Shown here: positions 1-5,101 of the stretch, piece by piece
How the letters are laid out: the number at the start of each line of letters is the position of its first letter
Numbering within the stretch: position 1 is the stretch's first letter
NCBI RefSeq assembly: GCF_938029485.1
Contig: NZ_CALHGC010000250.1
Span: forward strand, 1 to 5,101
Length of the DNA stretch: 5,101 nt
Source of the DNA: an uncultured Treponema sp.
GTDB taxonomy: Bacteria > Spirochaetota > Spirochaetia > Treponematales > Treponemataceae
Direction: 5' to 3'
Translations under genes and position numbers: made by a program
Notes under the pieces: model-generated
What the model saw: the letters and a program-made list of their open reading frames with translations, nothing else
What the model was told of the DNA's origin: nothing
Database searches by the model: none

Positions 1-671
1 AAAAACAACAGCACAATACCGGCGTAAACCGCCAGCACAAGCACATCGAAAACGGAAAACCGCACGGTTTCGATACATGTTCTGCGCTGCACGTGATCGA
101 TACCCCTCGTGACAGCAGCTTGTGTAATTTCATCGGAAATTTTTGAAGCGGAAACCAACATCGGTACGTAAATGTATTCCATCGTCTTTATCGGTCGGCG
201 CAGTACGGCCGGAAAAGACGTCGACAATCCGCGAAGTGCCATCGCTTCTTTTATAAACGTCCACTCTTCCTTCATCGTCGGAAAGTATCTGAGCGTAATG
301 CTCAAGGCAACGGCAAAACCTTTGGGAATATGCATTTTATACAGAGCCGCCATAAAGCGGCTTACCTGCGTTGTTGCAATCAAAAAATTCCCAAGCATAA
401 GGCAGGGAATGAGTTTTCTGATGTATACCGAAAACACATAGACAATACTTCCCGCCGTCGCCGGCATAAGCGGCACCAACATGTACTGCAGCGCAACAAG
501 AGCACTGAACAAAAGTCCGTAGGAAAATGCAATTTTCAGCCGTTTTGCCGTACACAGCAAAACAAACGGAAAAACCGCAAACAAACATTCAATGAACAGA
601 TTGTCGTTCAAAAATACCGTTATGCCGGTAATCGCCAAAATAAACAATTTTGTTCTCGGATCGAGTTTCAT
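1..671 (-). CDS. ecfT: ECF transporter T component (EcfT/CbiQ family), C-terminus cut by window edge
   Basis: Reading the minus strand from an ATG at 671 gives 223 uninterrupted codons (beginning MKLDPRTKLF) with no stop before position 1, so the gene continues outside the window. EcfT is the membrane scaffold that couples ATP hydrolysis by EcfA-type ATPases to the substrate-binding S component. Hydrophobic segments lie at about residues 9-40, 49-68, 74-100 and 205-223. The diagnostic part is the cytoplasmic coupling region: RYFPTMKEEW at 128-137, then two A-x-x-x-R-G motifs, AMALRG (143-148) and AAVTRG (185-190). In known ECF complexes such helices dock into the ATPase grooves. EcfT proteins are usually about 230-270 residues, so a few tens of residues are probably missing, including the last membrane helix. 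The start lies 4 bases after the S-component stop and has no clear Shine-Dalgarno, which suggests translational coupling. An in-frame TTG at 683 is a less likely start. The family is clear; the substrate is set by the S component. Confidence 0.9.
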   Translation of the reverse strand, partial: MKLDPRTKLFILAITGITVFLNDNLFIECLFAVFPFVLLCTAKRLKIAFSYGLLFSALVALQYMLVPLMPATAGSIVYVFSVYIRKLIPCLMLGNFLIATTQVSRFMAALYKMHIPKGFAVALSITLRYFPTMKEEWTFIKEAMALRGLSTSFPAVLRRPIKTMEYIYVPMLVSASKISDEITQAAVTRGIDHVQRRTCIETVRFSVFDVLVLAVYAGIVLLF

Positions 672-675
672 ACAA

Positions 676-1269
676 CTACACAATACCCGCTTTTTCAAAA
701 TGCTTGCGCAAAATACGTTTGCCGATTAAACCGCCGAGGATGGCACACAGCAGTGTAATTGCAGTCATTGCCGGAAGCACCCATACGCTCGTACCGATTG
801 TGTGAATGATTTGCTCAAAGGCGGCTGTGTTCCCCTTTTTTTTCATAAAAGCGTCAAATTGTGCGGGAAGCAGCGCCATAGGAACGTATGCGCCGAAGGG
901 AGCAAGTGCCATTATGCAATATGCGGTAAGATTTTTTTTAAACGACTGAAAATGCCCCGACGCGCAAATACAGTCGGCCGCAATACCGAACAGCACAAAA
1001 AAAAGACTCATCATCCAAAACATGCCGGTGATAAAAAGCAAAATGCCGCCGATAACACCGAGGCAGGTTAATGCGCCGCGCTTCGGAATTTTTGCAACAT
1101 AGAGCATAAAGACGGTACCCGTAAACAGCGCAATACATGCAGGCATTAAAGGAAACGTGAGCGGCGTCATCTGCGCTATGCCGCCGACAACAAAAGCGAC
1201 AACCGAATAAATCAGCGAAAAAATTCCTATCGAAATAAAGTCTTTTGTTTGTAATTTTTTTTGTTCCAT
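676..1269 (-). CDS. ECF transporter S component, MptD/Trep_Strep family
   Basis: This 197-residue, very hydrophobic protein has about six predicted membrane segments (near 11-33, 39-58, 66-82, 84-103, 114-135 and 160-184) and basic loops. It has no cleavable signal peptide. The start (EQKKLQTKDFISIGIFSLIY), the FP-x-MP region near 39-43, the AKIPKRG loop at 59-65 and the GIAADCICASG stretch at 95-105 match my recollection of the Trep_Strep integral membrane family, annotated as MptD-family putative S components. The length fits that family. S components bind the substrate and topple in the membrane when coupled to EcfT and the ATPases. The substrate of this family is not firmly established. 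The gene immediately precedes ecfT, which strongly supports an ECF role. The ATG at 1269 has AAGGGG 5 bases upstream. The gene carries four 8-base A/T homopolymers. The C-terminal tail is basic (GKRILRKHFEK). Confidence 0.85.
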   Translation of the reverse strand: MEQKKLQTKDFISIGIFSLIYSVVAFVVGGIAQMTPLTFPLMPACIALFTGTVFMLYVAKIPKRGALTCLGVIGGILLFITGMFWMMSLFFVLFGIAADCICASGHFQSFKKNLTAYCIMALAPFGAYVPMALLPAQFDAFMKKKGNTAAFEQIIHTIGTSVWVLPAMTAITLLCAILGGLIGKRILRKHFEKAGIV

Positions 1270-1274
1270 TGCCG

Positions 1275-1280
1275 CCCCTT
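1275..1280 (-). promoter_or_regulatory. Ribosome binding site of the S-component gene
   Basis: On the minus strand AAGGGG ends 5 bases before the ATG at 1269. A second purine run, AGGA (1282-1285), lies 12 bases upstream of the ATG. The spacing of AAGGGG supports the 1269 start. Confidence 0.6.
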
Positions 1281-1296
1281 TTCCTGTTTTTAGTAT

Positions 1297-1302
1297 TTTA
1301 TA
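1297..1302 (-). promoter_or_regulatory. Candidate -10 element of the leftward S component-ecfT operon
   Basis: On the minus strand the left arm of the palindrome reads GATATAAA. TATAAA at 1302-1297 is one base from the TATAAT consensus. Transcription would start near 1290, leaving about 20 bases of leader that contains the ribosome binding site. The -35 at 17-bp spacing (ATATCA, 1325-1320) is poor, as expected if an activator helps or if another element is used. This is a visual call only. Confidence 0.35.
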
Positions 1303-1322
1303 TCACTGATATATATCATTGA

Positions 1323-1328
1323 TATAAA
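1323..1328 (+). promoter_or_regulatory. Candidate -10 element of the rightward ABC operon
   Basis: This is the mirror image of the leftward element: TATAAA at the right arm of the palindrome, with a poor -35 (ATATCA, 1300-1305) at 17-bp spacing. Transcription would start near 1335, giving a leader of only about 8 bases to the ATG at 1343 or about 17 bases to the TTG at 1352. An alternative -10 is TATATC at 1299-1304, which would give a longer leader. Confidence 0.3.
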
Positions 1329-1336
1329 GCGATGAT

Positions 1337-1342
1337 GAAAGG
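1337..1342 (+). promoter_or_regulatory. Shine-Dalgarno-like GAAAGG touching the annotated ATG
   Basis: GAAAGG directly abuts the ATG at 1343 with no spacer, which is too close for normal initiation there. It is 9 bases upstream of an in-frame TTG at 1352, a normal distance. This site therefore bears on the choice of start codon for the first ABC gene. Confidence 0.45.
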
Positions 1343-3133
1343 ATGGAAAAATTGTCAAAAACCGGTGAACATACTGCGGAAAAAACCGCTTTACAGTATC
1401 TATTGGAGCTTGCAAAACCCTGTAAGAGGCTGCTCGTCACTTCCGTGATTTTTGCCGTATTGGGCGCAGCTGCGGGAATTGTACCATACCTTGCCGTGTC
1501 CCGCCTTATCATTCGGATATGCGCACGGGATTATACCCTACAGGCAATTTTTGTAACGGCACTTATTGCACTTGCCGGGTATCTTGGGCAGCTCTGTCTG
1601 TCTACACTTTCTACGATACGTTCTCACCGTGCGGCGTTTACCGTGCTGAGAAACATCCGTATGCAGCTGACGGCAAAGCTCTCCCGCGTTCCGATGGGTT
1701 TTATATTGGATACCCCATCCGGTAAATTCAAAACAATGCTGGTTGATACGGTCGAAAAACTGGAATTGCCGCTTGCTCATATCATACCGGAACTGACGGC
1801 AAATCTGCTGATTCCTTTTTTAATGTTAGTCTATTTCTTTTATCTTGATTGGCGCTTAGCGCTTACCGCTTTTGCAACTTTTCCGCTCGGTCTTATTTGT
1901 TATATGGGGATGATGAAGGACTACGAAAAACGGTATGCAAAAGTTCTTACAGCAAGTAAAAATATGGATGCCGCAACGGTTGAATACATCGGCGGCATTG
2001 AAGTGATAAAAGCCTTTAATCAAAGCACCGTATCATATCGGAAATATACTGAGGCAATCACGGAAAATGAAAATGCTAAAGCGGAATGGTTTAAAAAGAC
2101 TAATCCATACTACGCTGCGGGAATTGCAATTGCTCCTTCCAGTTTATTAGGTGTGCTGCCGCTCGGCTGTTGGTTTTTCATACACGGGAGTATATCCGCC
2201 GGAAGTTTTATATCGTGCATCATCTTGTCGCTCGGTCTTATTGCACCGCTCATCCAGGCGCTGCGTTACACGGACAGTCTTGCAATGGTAGACTCTACCG
2301 TAAAAGAAATTGCGAAACTGTTGGAAGCGGAAGAAATGAACCGTCCGAAGAATGGTGTGCCCATTAAAGAAAATACTATTGCGTTTTCTCATGTATCGTT
2401 TGCATATAGCGATACGGAAGTTTTGCATGATATTTCATTTCAAGCGGTTCCGAATGGGATGACTGCATTTGTCGGTCCGTCCGGTTCGGGAAAATCTACC
2501 ATTGCCCGCTTAATAGCCTCGTTTTGGGAAGCAAGCAATGGTTCGGTTATGATAGGCGGCTGCGATGTACGGAACATTCCGCTTTCGCAAGTGATGGAGC
2601 GGGTTGGCTATGTTTCACAGGATAATTATTTATTCCATTTATCCATTCGGGAAAATATACGGATTGGGAAACCGGACGCTACGGATGCTGAGATAGAACA
2701 AGCTGCAAAGAAAGCAAGCTGCCACGATTTTATCAGCGCACTTCCTCAAGGGTATGATACGATTGCAGGAGACGGAGGGAATAATCTTTCCGGCGGCGAG
2801 AAGCAGCGCATTGCAATCGCACGCGCAATACTAAAAGACAGTCCCATCATTGTGCTGGATGAAGCGACCGCTTTTACCGACCCCGAAAACGAAGCAGTCA
2901 TTCAGCGTTCCATCGGAGAACTGGTCGCAGGAAAAACATTGATCGTCATTGCGCATCGGCTTTCGACTATCACGACGGCAGATAAAATTATCGTTATGAA
3001 TCACGGAAGAATTGAAGCGGAGGGTCGGCATCAATCGCTTTTGGAATCGTGTGAACTGTATCGCACGCTTTGGAATGCGCACATCAGCGTAAGCGACAAA
3101 AAGGAGAACGGTTTATTAGGAGATATTGTATGA
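1343..3133 (+). CDS. ABC transporter half-protein, fused permease and ATPase (first subunit of a heterodimer)
   Basis: The 596-residue protein has an N-terminal six-helix transmembrane domain of the exporter fold (helices near 30-52, 67-90, 146-167, 169-191, 257-280 and 285-308). The coupling-region motif EYIGGIEVIKAF is at 214-225. An ATPase domain covers about 345-575. Its motifs are all intact: A-loop Tyr355, Walker A GPSGSGKST (378-386), Q-loop Gln426, signature LSGGEKQR (482-489), Walker B ending in Asp506 with catalytic Glu507, D-loop AFTD (510-513) and switch His538. The DEATAFTDPENE stretch recalls, from memory, one half of IrtAB/YbtPQ-type transporters, which import siderophores despite the exporter fold. 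Export of a drug, lipid or peptide cannot be excluded. An in-frame stop at 1325 limits the start to ATG 1343 or TTG 1352; the TTG has the better ribosome-site spacing and would shorten the protein by 3 residues. The stop overlaps the next gene's start. Confidence 0.9.
   Translation: MEKLSKTGEHTAEKTALQYLLELAKPCKRLLVTSVIFAVLGAAAGIVPYLAVSRLIIRICARDYTLQAIFVTALIALAGYLGQLCLSTLSTIRSHRAAFTVLRNIRMQLTAKLSRVPMGFILDTPSGKFKTMLVDTVEKLELPLAHIIPELTANLLIPFLMLVYFFYLDWRLALTAFATFPLGLICYMGMMKDYEKRYAKVLTASKNMDAATVEYIGGIEVIKAFNQSTVSYRKYTEAITENENAKAEWFKKTNPYYAAGIAIAPSSLLGVLPLGCWFFIHGSISAGSFISCIILSLGLIAPLIQALRYTDSLAMVDSTVKEIAKLLEAEEMNRPKNGVPIKENTIAFSHVSFAYSDTEVLHDISFQAVPNGMTAFVGPSGSGKSTIARLIASFWEASNGSVMIGGCDVRNIPLSQVMERVGYVSQDNYLFHLSIRENIRIGKPDATDAEIEQAAKKASCHDFISALPQGYDTIAGDGGNNLSGGEKQRIAIARAILKDSPIIVLDEATAFTDPENEAVIQRSIGELVAGKTLIVIAHRLSTITTADKIIVMNHGRIEAEGRHQSLLESCELYRTLWNAHISVSDKKENGLLGDIV
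3118..3122 (+). promoter_or_regulatory. Ribosome binding site fixing the start of the second ABC gene
   Basis: AGGAG lies inside the last codons of the first ABC gene, 7 bases before the ATG at 3130. The upstream in-frame ATG at 3070 has no such site, so 3130 is preferred. Confidence 0.75.
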
Positions 3134-4896
3134 TTACTATGTTTAAACGATTGTTGCATTTTTCAGGTGCGGAAAAAAGAAGATTGATACTCTCTTTTAT
3201 TTTTCATATCGGTAATTCGTTTTTTGAAATGCTTCCCATTATGGCAATTCTGACGGTTCTCTCCGGAATCCTTTCCGCCATTTCAGGAAATGGGATGCCG
3301 TACAAAACGATTTGGATCTCACTCGCAATTATGCTGCTCAGTGTTGTAGGGAAAATCGTTTTTATCAATATCGCTTCTATAAATAGAACATTGGGAAGTT
3401 TTGCCATGTGCAGCGAGTGGCGGATGAACCTCGGTGAAAAATTAAAGCGTGCACCGATGGGGTATTTTAGTGAGCATCGATTAGGAGACATTACCGCTGC
3501 GGTTACCACCACGCTCGGCGATCTTGAAACAAGTGCGGTAACGGTACTGGAGGCGGTCGCAGGCGGATTTATTCATGCCTTTGTTATCAATGTATGGTTG
3601 TTTGTTTATGAATGGAGAATCGGATTGCTGATGCTTGCAGGTCTTTTAATCTCATTCTTGATTTATGCAAAAACTCAAGCCGCGGGAGAAAAATATTCAC
3701 CGCGCAGGCAGGCGGCGCAAGCACAACTGGTAACCGGTATTTTGGAATACATTCAAGGGATGACAGTGGTAAAAGCATTCGGACTCGGCGAGCAATCCGG
3801 TAAAACGGTTGATGCAGCAATCAGTGAAAGCGCAGCGGCAAATATCATTTTGGAAAAAATTTTCTCCGAACTCGCAGCTGCTTTTCAAACAATATTCAAA
3901 GTGGTTAGAGCGGCAATACTCATTACAGCCCCCTATCTTTTAATGCATGGAAATATAACACCGGAAAAGTGTTTGTTGCTGACTGTCGCAAGTTTTATGA
4001 TTTATGCAACGGTGGAACTTGCCGGAAGTACGGCGGCTGTTGCACGGGTAGTTGATGCATCCCTTGACCGGCTGGAAGAAATATCGGATATGCCGTTATT
4101 GGATGAAAACGGTACGGAGCATATTCCGAATAATTATGACATTACGGTTCGGAATATTTCTTTTTCTTACGATAGAAATGATACAAAAGAAGTGATACGG
4201 AATGTCGATTTTACGGTGCCGCAAAAAACAAGCTGCGCGATTGTCGGACCGTCCGGTTCGGGAAAAACAACACTGTGTAATTTAATTGCGCGCTTTTGGG
4301 ACGTCAGTCAGGGTGAAATTTTACTCGGCGGTATCAACGTTAAGGATTACACATGCGACAGTCTTTTAAAAAATTTTTCTATTGTGTTTCAGCGCGTATA
4401 CCTGTTTGAAGATACGATAGAAAACAATATCCGTTTCGGTAAGCCGGATGCAACGATGGAAGAAGTGATTGCTGCAGCAAAAAAAGCCTGCTGTCATGAT
4501 TTTATCACTGCACTGCCGGACGGGTATCAAACTAAGATCGGCGAAAACGGAGCAACACTGTCGGGAGGAGAAAAGCAGCGTATCTCCATCGCGCGGGCAA
4601 TTCTCAAGGATGCGCCTGTTGTTATTTTAGACGAAGCGACTGCCAGTGTCGATCCTGAAAATGAACACGAGTTGCAAACAGCTATCGAGGAGCTGACAAA
4701 AAACAAAACACTCTTGATGATTGCGCACCGGTTGAATACGGTACGCAAAGCGGATCAGATTATTGTGCTTGATGAAGGACGCATTGTGCAGCGGGGTACT
4801 CATGCCGAACTTATGCAGCAGGAAGGTTTGTACCGGAGATTTGTCGGCATCCGTGAAGAAGCAATCGGGTGGAAGATTGATCGGAGAGAACATTAG
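3130..4896 (+). CDS. ABC transporter half-protein, fused permease and ATPase (second subunit of a heterodimer)
   Basis: Starting at ATG 3130 gives 588 residues (MITMFKRLLHFSGAEKRR...). The ATG overlaps the stop of the preceding gene as ATGA, so the two are probably translationally coupled and made in equal amounts. Membrane helices lie near 19-45, 60-84, 138-159, 163-181, 248-273 and 280-300, with the coupling motif EYIQGMTVVKAFG at 206-218. The ATPase domain has A-loop Tyr347, Walker A GPSGSGKTT (373-381), Gln421, signature LSGGEKQR (477-484), Walker B Asp501 with Glu502, D-loop ASVD (505-508) and His533. All are canonical, so neither ATP site of the predicted heterodimer looks degenerate. 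An upstream in-frame ATG at 3070 would add 20 residues encoded within the first gene; that extension is basic, not family-like and lacks a ribosome site. The partner and membrane location are clear; the substrate is not. Confidence 0.9.
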   Translation: MITMFKRLLHFSGAEKRRLILSFIFHIGNSFFEMLPIMAILTVLSGILSAISGNGMPYKTIWISLAIMLLSVVGKIVFINIASINRTLGSFAMCSEWRMNLGEKLKRAPMGYFSEHRLGDITAAVTTTLGDLETSAVTVLEAVAGGFIHAFVINVWLFVYEWRIGLLMLAGLLISFLIYAKTQAAGEKYSPRRQAAQAQLVTGILEYIQGMTVVKAFGLGEQSGKTVDAAISESAAANIILEKIFSELAAAFQTIFKVVRAAILITAPYLLMHGNITPEKCLLLTVASFMIYATVELAGSTAAVARVVDASLDRLEEISDMPLLDENGTEHIPNNYDITVRNISFSYDRNDTKEVIRNVDFTVPQKTSCAIVGPSGSGKTTLCNLIARFWDVSQGEILLGGINVKDYTCDSLLKNFSIVFQRVYLFEDTIENNIRFGKPDATMEEVIAAAKKACCHDFITALPDGYQTKIGENGATLSGGEKQRISIARAILKDAPVVILDEATASVDPENEHELQTAIEELTKNKTLLMIAHRLNTVRKADQIIVLDEGRIVQRGTHAELMQQEGLYRRFVGIREEAIGWKIDRREH

Positions 4897-5044
4897 GAAT
4901 GGGCGGCAATAAATGCGATTTTTGTTTTCGCTCCTGTTAAAAAAATAGTATAGTAGAAAGATGTGATTTTTTGTTCCGTATCAGTTTACAAGGGGAAACC
5001 GGCCAAAAGGCTTTTTTCAAGAATATACGGCGCATCTACAAAAA
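4897..5044. other. Non-coding gap between convergent transcripts
   Basis: This stretch of 148 bases is AT-rich. It has no convincing coding sequence on either strand, no tRNA-like structure and no long repeat. It contains a seven-A run (4939-4945), a TAGTATAGTAG stretch (4946-4956) and one weak hairpin followed by T residues (listed separately). Confidence 0.5.
5001..5017 (+). terminator. Weak candidate intrinsic terminator after the ABC operon
   Basis: GGCC (5001-5004), loop AAAA and GGCT (5009-5012) can pair as three GC pairs plus one G-U pair, followed by five T residues. It lies about 105 bases past the second ABC stop, between convergent genes. The stem is short, so termination here may be inefficient or may occur elsewhere. 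Confidence 0.25.
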
Positions 5045-5101
5045 CTACAATAGAGCCGTTCCCAGCCGTTGTTTTATCTTTTCATTGGTAAGGCGGGCAT
5101 C
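5045..5101 (-). CDS. Possible C-terminal end of a convergent gene, mostly outside the window
   Basis: From the right edge the minus strand reads 18 open codons, DARLTNEKIKQRLGTALL, then TAG at 5047-5045. The other two minus frames stop within 9 codons of the edge. The composition is protein-like, and R-x-(T/S)-N-x-K-I-K-x-x-LG resembles the tails of some NAD-dependent epimerase/SDR proteins. That similarity rests on a very short stretch and is a guess. The gene would be convergent with the ABC operon and is probably unrelated to it. Confidence 0.35.
   Translation of the reverse strand, partial: DARLTNEKIKQRLGTALL

Larger units (their letters stand above)
1297..1328. promoter_or_regulatory. 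32-bp near-perfect palindrome: probable shared operator of both divergent operons
   Basis: ATATCACTGATAT (1300-1312) is followed without a gap by ATATCATTGATAT (1313-1325), flanked by TTT and AAA. Each 13-mer is itself a perfect dyad around one central base. The whole 32 bp is also a dyad, broken only at the pair 1306/1319. The 11-bp cores TATCACTGATA and TATCATTGATA have the half-site TATCA/TGATA; from memory they equal the cores of tetO2 (opposite strand) and tetO1. The element sits midway between the divergent start codons and overlaps the only -10-like sequences for either direction, so a bound protein could silence both arms. A TetR-family repressor is the best guess (inference), and no such gene is in the window. 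A metal-dependent regulator is an alternative, though the sequence does not look like a standard Fur or DtxR box. Confidence 0.7.

Noticed and set aside
330..758. 142-codon plus-strand reading frame beginning MHFIQSRHK
   Set aside because: It lies antisense to ecfT and the end of the S-component gene, both of which have clear family motifs. Its translation is rich in Arg, Gln, Lys and Asn, with no recognisable domain.
1297..1328. Palindrome as a Fur box or rho-independent terminator
   Set aside because: It lacks the GATAAT hexamer pattern of Fur boxes, is nearly all A/T, and sits between divergent starts rather than after a gene.
3070..3129. 20-residue N-terminal extension of the second ABC protein from ATG 3070
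   Set aside because: It lies entirely inside the first ABC gene and has no ribosome binding site. ATG 3130 has AGGAG 7 bases upstream and the usual ATGA overlap.
2477..4266. Identical 18-base stretch around Walker A in both ABC genes (2477-2494 and 4249-4266) as a repeat or gene-conversion tract
   Set aside because: It encodes the conserved PSGSGK motif; identity ends at the motif edges, so functional constraint plus shared codon preference is enough.
4915..4931. Hairpin GCGA...TCGC as a terminator
   Set aside because: Four base pairs with a 9-base loop and no T tract after it.
4899..4940. Short plus-strand frame MGGNKCDFCFRSC right after the second ABC stop
   Set aside because: Thirteen codons with a CxxC-like pattern, but no well-spaced ribosome site; it is likely chance.
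4922..4951. Promoter-like TTGTTT-18 bp-TAGTAT on the plus strand
   Set aside because: Nothing downstream in the window would be expressed from it, and AT-rich DNA gives such matches easily.
4963..5091. 42-codon plus-strand open stretch from a GTG
   Set aside because: It has no ribosome site and no recognisable protein features, and it overlaps the better-supported minus-strand C-terminus and the hairpin.

Overview
This window looks like a transporter locus from a spirochaete, most plausibly a Treponema. The inference rests on the Trep_Strep/MptD-type S component (a family named for treponemes and streptococci), moderate GC content and tight packing. No marker gene fixes the genus.

Layout, left to right. 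Two genes read leftwards: the 3'-truncated T component of an energy-coupling factor (ECF) transporter (1-671), which runs off the left edge, and upstream of it the substrate-binding S component (676-1269). Only 4 bases separate them. A 73-bp divergent intergenic region (1270-1342) holds a 32-bp near-perfect palindrome (1297-1328). It is made of two abutting 13-bp dyads whose 11-bp cores, as I recall them, equal the cores of the classical tet operators. Two genes then read rightwards: fused permease-ATPase ABC half-transporters (1343-3133 and 3130-4896) joined by an ATGA stop/start overlap, a typical heterodimer arrangement. From 4897 to 5044 there is non-coding DNA with one weak terminator-like hairpin. 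From 5045 to 5101 there is a likely C-terminal end of a convergent gene.

Working model (inference): one regulator, probably TetR-like and encoded outside the window, controls both arms through the shared operator. The ECF module would import a small scarce molecule. The ABC pair has an exporter-type fold, but its NBD motifs, from memory, resemble the siderophore-importing IrtAB/YbtPQ group. A heme, siderophore, metallophore or vitamin-like substrate is therefore a reasonable hypothesis, as is a paired import/efflux system. The substrate cannot be read from this sequence. The ECF ATPase gene(s) should lie just left of the window.
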